From: Trifolium pratense
Lineage: Eukaryota; Streptophyta; Magnoliopsida; Fabales; Fabaceae
DNA length: 64,000 bases
Direction: 5' to 3'
Assembly (NCBI RefSeq): GCF_020283565.1
Contig: NC_060065.1
Coordinates: 50,332,409 to 50,396,408, forward strand
Of this stretch, positions 12,286 to 25,149 are shown piece by piece (within the stretch, counting starts at the first letter, position 1; each line of letters opens with the position of its first letter). Position numbers and translations under genes: made by a program. A model generated the notes under the pieces. It searched no databases. It was not told the origin of the DNA and saw only the letters and a program-made list of their open reading frames with translations.

Positions 12286-13245
12286 AAAATATCCGTAACC
12301 ACGAATATCCGTCATAAAAATGGGGCGGATAACTTAATGGATATCCGCGGATAAAATAAATAAATATTTTAACTACCATTTACTTAATGGATACAGATGC
12401 AGATTTAATGGTATCCACACACGCGGATATCTGAACCCGTTAATAAATAAGAAAATTACTTAAATATCTTTAGTAATTAAATATAAAACACTTTTATATT
12501 CTGAATAAATTTGTGATGAACTTTATTAAATTTAAAAAGTATGTTTAATTTATTATTTTTGTAAAGAGATTTGTATGGATATTATATTAAGTTTTGTGTT
12601 ATCTTAGCCATTTCAAGTAACATTTAGGGTCTTTGTGAAGCTTTTTAGCAATAAAATAAGAGGAACTTACATGGTAGTTTGCAAGAAACAGGAAGGAAAA
12701 TATGGATTTTGGATTTGCAACCTGCGCGTAGCGCAAGGGGTTGCACGTAGTGCAGTTGGATGGAAGTTGGCCTTTGAAGTCTGTAACCTGAGTGTGGCGC
12801 ATGGACTTTCTGTGTGCGGCACAATTCATAAATAAGAAAATTACTTAAATATCTTTAGTTATTAAATATAAAAGAGACTTTTATATTATGAATAAATTTG
12901 TGATGAACTTTATTAAATTTAAAAAAGTATGTTTAATTTATTATTTTTGTAAAGAGATTTGTATGGATATTATATTAAGTTTTGTGTTATCTTAGATATT
13001 TCAAGTCACATTTAGGGTCTTTGTGATGCTTTTTAGCAATAAAATAAGAGGAACTTACCTGGTGAAGGAGATTACTTAATTAGTTTGCAAGAAATCGGAA
13101 GGAAAATATGGATTTTGGATCTGCAACCTGCGCGTGGCTCATGGGCTTTGTAACATCTAGATTTTCGAGACATTAATGAACGAAATTTTAAGTGAAAAGA
13201 CGCATCATTTTTTTTAAGGAACAAAATAAAATAACAAACCTCATT
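12286..13245. repeat. Internally duplicated repeat with GCGCGTGGCGCATGG tail, unit A
   Basis: Starts with ATATCC/GGATAT-rich DNA (12286-12440). It is followed by two direct copies of a block beginning 'AATAAGAAAATTACTTAAAT', at about 12447-12825 and 12832-13150. Each contains short blocks such as CCTGCGCGTGGC. Unit B has one copy of the block at about 35155-35520. Homology with B ends near 13245 and 35612. The small open frames here do not look like genes. The origin is probably a retroelement untranslated region, which is uncertain. Confidence 0.6.
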
Positions 13246-15127
13246 AATAAAAATAATTATTAAATCTTATAATAACTTTCTCAAAAGTAATAAATCAAAA
13301 TAGCAATAATTACAAGAGATTAATTTAATTTCTAACTCAAAATTAAATTTCCAAGTCAAGAGACTCTTGGCCTTTTACTATCCAAACACCCAATCCTATA
13401 GCTGGTCATAAGCATGGACGCTTGTGAGAATCTCTCAAGTACACTATCACCAATATCCTCAATCTCGGAGCCTCAACTACACGTCACCACACTCAGATCT
13501 ACTTGATAATTAATCTGGCCAAATTATACATGAGGGTCGCTCCAAAACATAAGAAAACATCATCAAGCATGCATATATACATATTGAAAGCTCATAAATT
13601 ATCAACAATATTGAAACAAGTAGATATCAATCACTCGACACTATAGTTACACTCTCCAATCTTCACTAATCTTAAAGGTTAGTCTATAAGATACTCTAAT
13701 GCACCATAAATAATCCGGATATCATCGCTCCGCAGAGTAAAATGTCTTACCATTGGACACAATACCCCACCGTTGGGTATTAAAGTTCAGTACCCCCAAC
13801 GAATGTATGTACGCCTATCACCACTAGGTTAGTCACACTAAAAATTACTGACACCGAGTAAATAATCAAAACGATCTTGTTCTAGCTACTCCGGTTTAGA
13901 GACATGATCTCCCCGATGATAACCCCAATCACCGATCAAAGAACACCAATGATAACCCCATTCACCAAATCAGAAGGCATAATAAATCAATGGTTAACAA
14001 CAAGAAAATGAACTCATGCATCATAAGGCATATATCACTTACGCACCCCATATCACTTACGCACACCATAAAAATCACATAAAAACATATGCTATAATAA
14101 AGTAATCAAATAACGGAGCACCCTCTAACGTAATATCATGAAAACAATTATATATGAGATGAAGAAGACCAATGAATCTTCTATATTAGTTGATAAGAAG
14201 CTTTACTTGACGGTGACTTTGTAGAAAGATCTGTTTATCTCCTTTAATATACTCTTCTCTGAATTAGCTGTTGATGTAGTATTATCTTCAAATTTCTTGT
14301 ATGTGTAGAATCACAAACTTCAACAAATCCGCATTTTGAACTTTCTGGATGTGGTGCTAAAACTTCAACATAAATGGATTATCTCTAACATACAAATTAT
14401 GTACTTTTCTTTGTTCCAATATCTTTGAGTTTATTGATATCATCATATACATAATTAGCAAAATGCAATAGTGTTCAACGGAACTAAACTATGGTACTTC
14501 AAGACCAATTCAAGTAACTGATCATTTTCTTGAGACATGAAATGATCTTTGTTCACATCAAGTAACAACAAATTATATTTGTTAATATCAAATATATTTC
14601 ATTTCAAACTTTTCTTTAATTAATAGATTTCAAGAACTCTTCAGGAGTTTATGTCATCATATAACAAATTCATTTCCAAAGTGACTTATTCATTTTATTA
14701 AGGCATCTCTTCGATAGTTTGAAATGTATGTCTCGTGAAAATTAAATCCTTCAAGGAGTTTTATATAGTCCACACTAACAAGCGAGCCATACAAATATAT
14801 CGTAACACATTTTTCAAATAAATTGAATCTTCCATGTGTTAATAAACTTAATCAAGGAAGAGAAGAATTTTGATTTCACTTCAGGTGGATATTTCTCTTC
14901 TCATTCAATGGCAAACTTTTACCAATATGCTTGAATAAAAGTCAAGCTTTTAATATTTGTATTTCAACATTTTCTATTCACACGGAAATCAATTCGTATC
15001 TCATCACTTTTACATCTTCAGATGTATGGACTGTTGGTCCTAAAATCTTTCACTTTGCAAAGTGACTTTAATTACATAGCAATTGCATCATTTAATTTAG
15101 ACAATCATTTCCTGTTTTTATTGGCTG
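13246..15127 (-). mobile_element. Retroelement debris, including a copia piece like 21.5-23.3 kb
   Basis: 13246-14150 is non-coding, with repeated phrases such as ACCCCACCGTTGGGTA, and I cannot classify it. From about 14160 to 15127 the sequence matches, with strong divergence, the minus-strand copia internal region at 21590-23280; for example, both share CTTTGTAGAAAGATCTGT. A LINE interrupts it at about 15128. No open frame survives. Confidence 0.5.
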
Positions 15128-16967
15128 CAGAGGGCTTACATGTGCTGATGGAAGCTATGGTGGAGCGCAATATGTTTACGGGGTACAGTGTGGGCGAGCT
15201 TGCACCAGTGTCGGTGTCGCATCTTCAGTTTGCTGATGATACGCTGTTGATGGGGACTAAGAGTTGGGCGAATGTCCGGGCTTTGCGGGCGGTCCTTGTG
15301 TTGTTCGAGTCTATGTCTGGTTTACGAGTGAATTTTCACAAAAGCATGCTGGTTGGGGTTAACATCCCTGATTCTTGGTTAGTTGAGGCGGCGTCAGCTT
15401 TGTGCTGTAAAGTAGGGAAGATACCTTTCCTTTACTTGGGCCTGCCTATTGGGGGTGATCCGAGGCGCTTATGTTTTTGGGAACCGGTTTTGGATCGTCT
15501 AAAGAATCGTTTATCGGGTTGGAGTAGTCGATTTCTCTCTATTGGTGGTCGTTTAGTTTTGCTTAAATCTGTGCTAACATCTTTGCCTGTTTATGCTCTT
15601 TCTTTCTTCAAAGCTCCTTCAGGTACTATCTCTTCTATTGAATCTATTTTGATTAAATTTTTTTGGGGGGGAAGTGAGAATATTAGGAAAGTGTCTTGGA
15701 TTAATTGGAATACTATTTGCTTGCGTAAGGAGTATGGGGGTTTGGGGGTTAGGCAGTTGAGGGAGTTCAACTTGGCCCTGCTGGGCAAATGGTGTTGGAG
15801 GATGCTAGTGGATAGAGAGGGTTTGTGGTTTCGAGTGTTGGCAGGACGTTATGGGGTTGAGAGAGGTAGGTTATGTGAGGGTGGAGCGCGTGGGTCGACA
15901 TGGTGGAGGGAGTTGGCGCGCATTCGGGATGGTGGAGGGGAGGCAGGGAGAGGGTGGTTTAGGGAGTGTGTTGTGAGGCAGGTGGGAGATGGGTCAGATA
16001 CTTTTTTTTGGACCGATCCCTGGGTGGATGGTATCTCGTTACGGGAGCGGTACAGGAGGCTGTTTGATCTGGCAAAAAATAAATCGGCTTCAGTGGATGA
16101 GATGTTTATGCGTGGGTGGGAGGTTGGAGGGGAGGCGTGGGAGTGGCGACGTCAGTTGAGGGCGTGGGAGGAGGAGATGTTTGGGGAGTGTCAAGCTTTT
16201 CTACTTACCATCTCTTTGCAGGATCATGTGTCAGACAGGTGGCAGTGGCGAACTGACCTGGATGACGGTTACACGGTTCGTGGTGCTTATCATCTCATGA
16301 CGAGTCAGGATGATGTTACTTTGGATGCTGCGTCAGGTCTTATCTGTCACCGTCAGGTTCCTTTGAAGGTTTCCATTTGTGCCTGGCGACTCTTGCGGGA
16401 CAGGTTACCTACCAGAGAAAACTTGGTCACTCGAGGGATTCTATCTACGGAGGCGCATCTTTGTGTTTCTGGTTGCGGGGAGGTTGAGTCGGCTCAGCAT
16501 TTGTTCCTCTATTGCAGCTCTCTTGGTTCTCTTTGGTCACTTGTCAGCTCATGGATTGGTTCTTCTTCGGTGATTGCTCAGACTATTCCAGAACACTTTG
16601 TTCAATTTACGGATTCAGCAGGTGGTTCTAGAGATCGACGTTCTTTCATGCAGCTTGTATGGCTTGTTTGTGTTTGGGTTGTGTGGACAGAAAGAAATCA
16701 TCGATTGTTTACAGGCTCAGCAAATTCAGTGCATCATATGTTGGATAAGATCAAGACGTTCTCTTTTAGGTGGTTGAAAGCGACGAGTAGCACTTTAGCT
16801 TTGAACTGCCATAGTTGGTGGTCTAATCCTTTGCTTTGCTTGGGCCTTGTATAGTTTCTTTTGGTTCTTGTATTTTTGACTCTATTTGTAACCTTGTTTT
16901 AGTCTTCTTGGCACGTCTTGTGCTAAAAGACTATTATATATCTCATTTTGGCTTGTTAAAAAAAAAA
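15128..16967 (+). mobile_element. 5'-truncated L1-type LINE, C-terminal half of the RT ORF
   Basis: An open frame ending at 16854 encodes about 570 aa of the C-terminal part of a plant L1-type reverse transcriptase. It has the FADD catalytic motif (HLQFADDTLLMGT), the 'FLYLGLPIGG' thumb segment, and a C-terminal zf-RVT region with 'WRLLRDRLPTRENLVTRG' and paired Cys/His residues. The frame opens upstream at 15022, but its first 35 or so codons are copia-derived flank. A short 3' UTR leads to an A-run at 16958-16967. The N-terminal RT fingers, the endonuclease and ORF1 are missing, which is normal 5' truncation. The element is much richer in G+C than its surroundings and has no stop in 570 codons, so the insertion is probably fairly young. 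No convincing TSD was found. Confidence 0.9.
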
Positions 16968-17194
16968 TCCTTTTCTATAATTCTCAATAGAATTTAGTTC
17001 ATAATCCTCATTAACTCTTAAATAGCGCAGCAAATATTTTAATCATTAACCCAATTTTTAAATTTAGAAGTACTTATTCAAAAACTACGCAGCAAATACA
17101 ATTAAACTTAAAACTCAAAGTCAAATGAATTATATAAAATATTGGTTCATTGTATTCTATTCTACTTTAAAACACTACTAATAAAATTATACTA
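16968..17194. other. Short gene-free AT-rich stretch
   Basis: AT-rich DNA between the LINE tail and the Stowaway-like MITE. I see no gene or clear element; it is probably more of the copia debris interrupted by the LINE. Confidence 0.4.
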
Positions 17195-17315
17195 CTCCGT
17201 CCCAAAATATAAGGAAAAAGAGGTCAACAAAAGTGAATGTATCTGGACTAAATTTTAAACCAAATACATCAACTTTCATTGACCAATTTTTGCTTATATT
17301 TTGGGACGGAGGGAG
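17195..17315. mobile_element. Stowaway-like MITE
   Basis: 121 bp with ends CTCCGTCCCAAAATATAAG and its near-perfect inverted partner ...GGGACGGAGGGAG, flanked by TA on both sides (17193-17194, 17316-17317). This is the standard Stowaway (Tc1/mariner-derived) form. Confidence 0.9.
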
Positions 17316-17379
17316 TATGAAGAAGGAATTCATATTGGTACTTTTTCTCAATGAAGTCCGGACTGAAAAGAGACCGGCA

Positions 17380-17820
17380 GATGTACATTTGTTCATCTCT
17401 CGAACGATCGGGATTCGGGGGCTTAGCGTATCGACAGATTGTTCGTTTTCTATATAAACAATTAAAAAAAAACTTGTATTAAAAGGGGGATTGAGGCAAA
17501 TGTACATTTGTCTGTCTCTCGAACTATCGGGGGCTTAGCGTACACTTTGTCAACAGATTGTTCATCTTCCACATAAACAATTATCAATGAAAAAACCTTG
17601 GATTAAAATGGGGATTGGCGAATGTACATTCGTTTGCCTCTCGAACGATCAGGGGCTTAGCGTACGCTTTGTCGACAAATTGTTCGTCTTCGATATAAAA
17701 AAATTATAAAAAAAAACCTTGGATTAAAAAGGGGATTACCGAATGTACATTCGTTTGTCTCTCGAACGATCGGGGGCCTAGGTATGCTTTGTCGACAAAT
17801 TTTTCGTCTTCCGCATCTAA
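17380..17820. repeat. Tandem array of about 120 bp, about four units
   Basis: Units start near 17382, 17497, 17619 and 17740. Each contains AATGTACATTCGT-like text, then TCTCTCGAACGATCGGGGGC, a GTCGACAAATTGTTCGTC-like block and an A-rich tail. The period is 115-122 bp and the units are similar but not identical. It lies at the left border of unit B. Tandem arrays of this kind are known in untranslated regions of gypsy elements; that origin here is an inference. Confidence 0.8.
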
Positions 17821-17829
17821 AAATAACTC

Positions 17830-19140
17830 AACGCATCAAACTAATTTTTGCGCATAAAAAATTAAATAAAAAATAAAATCTCTTTCCATAAAATGTACAA
17901 TGTTTATCCATTCTACGTGATACAAACAAACACTTAAATCTCCCACGTGCAAGCATACAAGCTACGTTTAACCACTCAAATGTAACCCAAACGTTGTTCC
18001 TTAAAATCAGCCAACAAACAAATATTTTTATCATGAACTACGAGGCTTTGAGTTTCCCATTTCACCAGGAAATACATAGGAGTATGATTCAACATCCTGT
18101 CAATCACACTAATATAAAACTTTTTTCCCCCTTCCGTAAATAATTAATAAAAAGCATGCAAAAAAATTAAACACTTTTTAACACTTATTAATGAGAAGGT
18201 TCCCATTGAATAAAACGGATTTGAGGGGGGCTAATACATTCCCCTTGCATAATCGACTCCGAAACCCGGAAATGGTTGTGACAACCATCTTTCCATTGTT
18301 TCAAGGTTTTATTGATATTTTCCTTTTCCTTAGGGAATAAATAAAGTTCGGTGGCGACTATGTAGTCATTTCGAGCGATAAGCGTTTTTTGCGGCGCGAC
18401 AACAGGTAGCGTAATAAATCCGGTTGGTTGTGTTGTGGTTCTGTTAAATGCAACTAATGGCTCGTCCTTGTATGGTTGTAATTGATTTGTTTGGAGTTGA
18501 AGTTTGGTGAATAGGTTTTGGTACATAATGTCAAAAGAGCTTCCTTGGTCGACTATTACTCTAAGAACGTCGTGTTTGGCTATTGTGATAATGAGTGGTA
18601 AACCTTCGTTTGGGGTTCCATCTACGAGATATGTGTCTACAAACCCAAGGGTAGTTGTAGGGTTTGGATTTTTTTTCTGGTAGAGGTCTGCTAGAGATTG
18701 TGAGGGTGGTGGTTGCTGAAGTTGAGTCGGTCATGTTAGTAGTATAGATATGAGGTTGTGAAGGGAAAATGGTTGGGTTTGGGGAAATGAGTTTGAATTT
18801 GATTTTCTTAAGTAAATCAGCTCGCAGAGGGTGCCACTGAATTGGTTGTTCAGGAATGAATATCTTTGATGGAGATAATTCAGCTGGTAGAGTTCATGAT
18901 TGATGATTATATAGGATAATATTAGGGTTAATATAGTGGGGTCCCCCATGTGTAGAGGATCATCCACATATAACACATGGATTGTCCTTTTGCTATAAGC
19001 ACGTTCCTAGAAGTTAGGAGCGATAGTCCTATATCTGTGTTGTGTTTGATCCATTCTGTGGTCGTTTGAGCCACGTGTGATTCTTATCCCATTATGTTGG
19101 GCCCCGATGTGTATTGGACTTTAGCCGGTCCAGAAAACAA
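17830..19140 (+). mobile_element. Gypsy-like LTR/PBS remnant, start of unit B
   Basis: Homologous to 8567-9790, including the GGTGGCGACT phrase near 18350. It differs by about 310 extra bases at 17850-18165, by about 190 bp present only here (18811-18999), and by lacking the hAT MITE of unit A. The 6.8-kb tandem duplication begins at 18896. No intact coding region. Confidence 0.45.
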
Positions 19141-19533
19141 GGTAAAGACTTTTAACAAACAAATATGTTGGCATGAAGTATATGCAACCCTAGAACCTTA
19201 CTAATTGGAAGGAAATCCTAGCAGAGCATAATACTTTTTTCAAATATAGTAGCATGTAATTTTCACCCCTTGACTTATGGTGGATACTAAACGAAAGGTC
19301 ATATTTTTGTCATCATTCAATCTTATTAATTTTATTTTTAGATTTTCTCTTGTCTATTATGAAGGGCTAAAAAAGAAATAAAAGAATATAATGAAAGGTC
19401 AGGTGATTAATAAATGAGCTAACGAGACAAACATATTTTACATACATCAAATAAACATTAAATAAGAATTATGATTCTAGGAATTATGAAAGGTCAAGTC
19501 ATTTATTTTTTTTTTATTTTTTTGTAAAAAAAA

Positions 19534-19682
19534 GGCTTAACTACACATTTGGTCCCTTACGTTTATTTTAGGTTTCAATTTGGTCCTAAAATAAACGTAA
19601 AAGATCAAATTGGTACTTTTTAAACGTAAGAGACCAAATTAAAATCTAAAATAAACACAAGGAACCAAATGTGTAGTTAAGC
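19534..19682. mobile_element. Small inverted-repeat MITE upstream of NCR copy 2
   Basis: Same element and same position as 10899-11078, one internal block of about 32 bp shorter. Ends GGCTTAACTACACATTTGG and CCAAATGTGTAGTTAAGC. Confidence 0.75.
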
Positions 19683-19716
19683 AAAAAAAAAAAAAAAAGA
19701 AGACTTTTTTCCAAAC

Positions 19717-19723
19717 TATAAAA
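19717..19723 (+). promoter_or_regulatory. TATA box of NCR copy 2
   Basis: TATAAAA, 49 bp before the ATG, as in the other two copies. Confidence 0.6.
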
Positions 19724-19765
19724 TGATCAACCAATTCCTATTTCTAGATTCATAAAAGAGAAAAC

Positions 19766-20901
19766 ATGGCTAAAGTTTATATATTTATTTATGCTATGAT
19801 TATTGTTTTTTCCATATTTATTTCTATAACAAACTGCAGTAAGTAATTTTTATCAACGCTTCTAAATTTGGTGAACGGTCATACTTGAGAGTTTAGTTTG
19901 ATTCTGGTATCTCTCTCAAATATTAATTGTTAATCTGAAAAATTTTATCTGAAAATTTATTGTTAATCTCTAAAATAGTTCAACAAGTTTGTTCCTCAAA
20001 TATTTTTCGTACAATTTTTTGTCCTTGCATTTAACTCAACTCATGCAATTATTCAAAATTTTGAATTTTTTCGTAGTTATGTTTAGTACGTTATAGAAAT
20101 CTCTCTTACAAAATTTAAATTTTTTGCAATAATGGATGAATTAAATATGAAATTTTTAAATTTTATGCGTTTAAAAATTCATATTTAACTCATCTTATGT
20201 TCAAAGATTCTAAATTTTTATGGTAGAAATTCTTATAATATTATCAATATTAATACAAAAATTCATTAAAAAATATGAAAGTATACATATGAGTTGACTT
20301 ATAGACCATAGTATGATAAAAAATATTTAGAAAACCAAAATTTGCTAAAATTATTTTTTGTAAGACTAATTAAAAAAGAAACTTTAATTATTTATAAAAA
20401 TTTGTTTAACTCTAATTTATGTTAATATCAAGAGCCTGGCTGTCATCAGGAGCTTTTGTGTTTATTTCATTTAGTCTATGTGATTGATTCATGGTAGCTT
20501 AGCTATTTTTATTTTAGCACATATATGAATTTGAGACCTATGATAATTATTAATATGTACACCTTTTGCCTAATTCACTCATGAATATATTTTTCCTTTT
20601 CAAAAAAATATAAATATAAATTTTAAATAAATTTTGTATATCTGTATTCAAACAAAAACCAAATACCTAACAATTTACCTTTAAATTTTCTTTTTATATC
20701 TTATTCAAAATTGTTTCACCCCATTTTGATAACGTTCCTTAATTCTAATTTGATGTTACAGGCATATCAATATGCGAAAAAACTGAGCAATGCCATGATT
20801 TTATCTGTCTCCATCCTGAAATTCCATATTGCAACTTCAATATTCAGAATCCAATAAAGTACATCTTGGGAATGGGGATTTGTGAATGTATAAAACCTTA
20901 A
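19766..20901 (+). CDS. NCR-like secreted cysteine-rich peptide, copy 2
   Basis: Two exons, 19766-19838 and 20762-20901, phase-1 GT-AG intron, 70 aa. Signal peptide 1-24 (MAKVYIFIYAMIIVF...). Mature part with six cysteines at 29, 35, 40, 48, 65 and 67, same spacing as copy 1, ending C-E-C-I-K-P. Predicted mature charge is about -2. Exon 1 is identical to that of copy 3 over all 73 nt. The gene sits about 250 bp upstream of the copia insertion at 21151, so the retrotransposon landed in its 3' flank without breaking it. NCR identity rests on gene layout and cysteine pattern; a function in nodules is inferred. Confidence 0.8.
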
Positions 20902-21150
20902 TAGGGGCTTATGAATGTGTGAAGAAACTGTAAAATGATTTCTTTCAAAATAATGTTTCAAGAACGTTTTGGAGTCACTCGTTACTAACATCCTTAAAAT
21001 TAAATAAAGTGGTTTGTACCCCAAAAAAAAAAGTGGTTTCTTAACTAGTGCCATATATAGATCCTATAGCTAGCATTTTTCATTAATTATGCTATTTTTA
21101 ACCGTATAATAACGTTTGTAAAAAAAAAAAAAACCATATAATAACGTTGG

Positions 21151-21354
21151 TGTTATAAAATTAATAACAATATTAGGAATAATAGAGAAGAGGAGATGAA
21201 GGAGAGAAAGAGAAGAGAGAACTGTTATATTATTCTATTCTATTGACAATTACATCATTTACATTGTAACATAGTCATATATATATATAGGAGATTACAT
21301 GAGCCAATGATATGGGCCCAGACTAATGGACATTCATTATAATTATTCATAACA
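21151..21354 (-). repeat. Copia 3' LTR
   Basis: 204 bp, starting TGTTATGAATAAT and ending ...TTTTATAACA on the minus strand (5'-TG...CA-3'), next to the polypurine tract at 21355. Matches 32240-32414. Its homolog in unit C was deleted. Confidence 0.85.
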
Positions 21355-21660
21355 CTCCCCCTTGGATGTTCGTGTAGGATATGCCTCATTAAAACCTTAC
21401 TATTAAAAACTCATTGGAAAAATCATAGTGAAGGAAAAGTACAACATCCTTTGTATTTAAACTGCCTCATTAAAAACCTTACCATGAAAACCCAGTGGGA
21501 CAAAACCATGGTGAAGGGAAAAAGAGTGCAAGAAGTATTTATGTCTCCCCCTCATAAAGACAATTATACATGAGATAAAAACCGAGTAATCTTTTGTACT
21601 AGATGCTCCAAAGCTTTACTTGAAGTTGACTTTGTAGAAAGATCTGTCATATTTTCTTTA

Positions 21661-22374
21661 GGCTTAAATGCAATTTTGGTCCCCCCAAGTTTCACAATTG
21701 TTCGATTTTGGCCCCCACGTTTCGATTGCTTGATTTTAACCCCCTAAGTTTCACAATTACTTGATTTTAGCCCTCCAAGTTTCAATTGCTCGATTTTGGC
21801 ACCCCAAGTTTACCCCATTTTGCATTTGCTAGCCCCCCGTTGAATATATCGATTAAAAATTGGTTATGTGACATTTTAAAATTAAATAAGTATTTCAAAA
21901 TAAATAAATAACTTACAAATTATTTTTTAAAAACTAAATTATAAAATATATTTTTTATTATATGTAGTTTATAAAATAATTTTGTTATATAAAAAAGTAA
22001 AAAAAAAACATTTTATGAACTATTTTTTAAAAACTTTGTAAACTTTTTTTTTTAAATAAGAAATAATTATTAAACCTTTTATTAAAAAAAATTAATACAT
22101 TTTTATAAAAGCAAATATTATTATTTTTTTATTTAAAACATATTTTACATTTTTTTACAAATGTCACATAAGCCATTTTTAGTCAAAAAAATCAATGGGG
22201 GGCTGGCAAATGCAAAAGAGGGTAAACTTGGGGGGCCAAAATCGAGCAATTGAAACTTGGAGGGCTATAATCAAGCAATTGTGAAACTTAGGGGGTTAAA
22301 ATCAAGGAATAGAAATGTGGGAAGCCAAAATCAAGCAATTGTGAAACTTGGGGGGCCAAAACTGCATTTAAGTC
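21661..22374. mobile_element. MULE-type MITE with perfect 9-bp TSD, inside copia
   Basis: 714 bp with ends GGCTTAAATGCAATTTTGG and, inverted, GACTTAAATGCAGTTTTGG. The arms are about 200 bp and carry repeated GCAATTGTGAAACTT-like text. The 9-bp TSD TTTTCTTTA lies at 21652-21660 and 22375-22383. Unit C keeps only its right two thirds (28165-28674). Confidence 0.88.
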
Positions 22375-22917
22375 TTTTCTTTATTATACTCTTCTCCAAA
22401 TTAGAAGTGCGTCAGATATTATCTTCATATTGAGTTGTTATAAGAACCACCCTTTTGTAATAAAAAAAACAACAAATTTCTTGTATATGTTGAATTACAG
22501 GCCTCGACAAAAATGCTTTCTCAACTTGCTTGATGTAGTGCTAAAATCTTCGCATGGTTGGATGATATTGTTGTTTCTTTAACGTATAAATAATATGTTT
22601 GACTTTGTTCCAATATTTGTGTTGGCTGAATAGACAAAAATAAAATACCATGACATGTATAACTATAGCAAAATATGTTAGTGTCTTTAATTGAATTATG
22701 ATATGGTACTTCAGGATCAATTAGTAATCTTCATTTTCTCGAGCTCATAAGAGAAATTTGTTGCCAACTGATGAACTTACGATAATTAGATTACATAATT
22801 GATGTCAATGTTTCATATAGAATCATTTTATTATATAAGTTTCATGATTCACAAAATATTCTTCAAATACTTATGACAATATCTTGTAAGTTCTTTAGAA
22901 GTCCTGATGATATTTTT

Positions 22918-22929
22918 ATCATCAACATA
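22918..22929 (-). other. Copia reverse transcriptase YVDD motif (decayed frame)
   Basis: Minus-strand TATGTTGATGAT encodes Y-V-D-D, the RT catalytic box, followed by K-N-I-I-R-T-S-K-E-L in the usual copia context. The unit-C copy is near 29215-29226. Stops occur soon after in both. Confidence 0.75.
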
Positions 22930-23363
22930 AGTTTTAAATATAACAAATTCATTGGCAAATATCGTCTTAAAATGAACAAATTGTCATTTTCATATTTCTA
23001 ATTTGGAAAAATTCAACAAGAATATTATACATCCTGTATATATTATTGCTCGAGTATATAAGAAGACTTATTCATGTTTATTAAGTCATTCCTTCAATAA
23101 CTTGATTTATATGTCTCACAAAAACTAAATCCTTCGGGGATTCTCATATAATCATCATTATCAAGTGAGTCATTCAAGTACGTTAAAACATATCTTACAT
23201 AAAATGAAATGAGTATTTCATATGTTACTCAACTTAATTAAGTACAAAGAAGTTTTTGAATTCACTTGAATACGAAGGCTCATATGCCTGATTGAATTTA
23301 TACCTTCACGGTATAGACTTCAAGTCCAAAAATCATTATATTTTGCAATTGCTTATTTATATT

Positions 23364-23821
23364 TTGGCAAACCACACCCCTTAATTTAGGTTCAATATTT
23401 TCGCACTTATAATAGTTAGTGCTACCTCATTTGTCGACAATTTTTCAAGTTCTCGGTTCCTTGTTTTAACTGGTAGAGATATAATCGATTGAGATCTCTT
23501 TATATCATAAATGACAGGTACCTAAACCTCTTCAGGAGGTATAAACATTTTAAATCTCTACACTTTTCATGAGAGTTTTTCTCACCATCAAGACCATCTT
23601 CCTTCTCTAAGATTTATCTTTGGAACCAATTTTAGGCATGCCTTAGTCTAATAAAATTTCAATAGAAAAGGACATTTGCAGCATAAAGGAATATTCATGC
23701 TCTTCGATTTGCATCATATATAAGACTTGGGATGGTCTAACCGGTCATGCCAATTATATTCACTTTTCAATATGTAGAACTTTACCATTAGAAAAATATT
23801 TTCTCGCAATTTGAATCCTTG
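23364..23821 (-). pseudogene. Copia GAG-pre-integrase fragment kept only in the first copy
   Basis: Minus-strand text contains 'NWHDRLDHPKSYI', close to the copia 'LWH.RLGHPG' GAG-pre-integrase signature, then stops. The 6.8-kb duplicate has different copia sequence at the matching place (29660-30062), so each copy kept a different part of the ancestral pol. Confidence 0.6.
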
Positions 23822-25149
23822 TGAGATTTTCATATTTTCTCATTTTATCTTTATACTTTGATACCAATAGTTAGGTAAAATAAGAGAGTTCAAAGTAAGA
23901 GAGTCTTAAAATCACACTTGAATTCTCAATATGTTTCCCCTCAAGTGTGATTCTCACTATATCGTCATAGACATTATTTTGGGATTTCATAGATCTCTTC
24001 CGGAGAACCACCAAACAATTTTGTATACACCATCATGCTCTTCTGGGACAATTTAATCATATCCTTTGATAAAAGATCACAACTTAGATGAAATATTTGC
24101 TTCAGGAAATATCTCAATAGTACATAAAATTCATCAACCAATTTGCAAATTACAATCAATAATGATTGTAGAATGACGCAGGATAGTGTTGATTGAAAAA
24201 AATAAATAAACAAATAAATAATGCTCTATGTTCATTTGTGCTATGAATCTTCTGGATTCTTAGTTAAAGTACACATTACACTATGGCTTTTCTCGGCTCA
24301 TAGTTTAAAACTCATTAAATTTCTATTAGTTTTTGAGGAATATCATGCATTCTTAATATTTACTTGAGTTCCTCTAGATAACAATATTTTAGCTCTTCTG
24401 AAGCCTTCAATCATTTTTAACAGTACCAGATATGGTGCACATATTTGATTCTTTCATTGCCAAAGATGAGAATTATAATTTATTGTGCATTGTTGCACAA
24501 TCAGCGAGATAAACATTTTCTGTATGAAAATCAATAATCATAGCTTAACAAATACTATATTTTAAGCATCAAATTTTCTAGTGCATTTCAATGCTTGCAC
24601 TCTTTCTTTTTGGTACTGTTAATGAATCTTGTTGATTCATAGCTCTATTGTATCATATACTATGTGTTCTTCGGGACTCATAGTTTACTTATATTGTATA
24701 TAATGAATTTTCCAGATTCATAAATTTTTAATGAAATCAGCAACTATATTACAAATAGCCTTCATAATGATTAAAAATAATATACTCTTTGGGCAATCCT
24801 ACCAGAATGCTCAATATTATTTATTTATGGTACTATAAATAATTTCCAAAATAAACACAACTAATTAAATTGTAAGAATAAAGATCTCTGAAATCAGTTC
24901 AATTTCAATTTGTGGTTCGTTGCCAAATCAAATCAATTTGTGAATTCATTGGTTATGGAATCATAAAGTCTAAAAGAAATTCTTAAATGAATCTGCAAAT
25001 TGGCAATAAAGAAAAATGAAAAACGTGTATTATGATACATCTTTTTAAGTTCTTCGAACTATATTGAAAATATTTATTTATTTTAAGTTCTCCGTATAAA
25101 AATTGATCAGGGTTACATCACAATTGAATTCTATTGAAATTCATAATAA

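Noticed and set aside
13740..14150. Regular short repeated phrases that might suggest a CRISPR-like or satellite array
   Set aside because: Spacing is irregular, units differ, and the context is plant retroelement debris.
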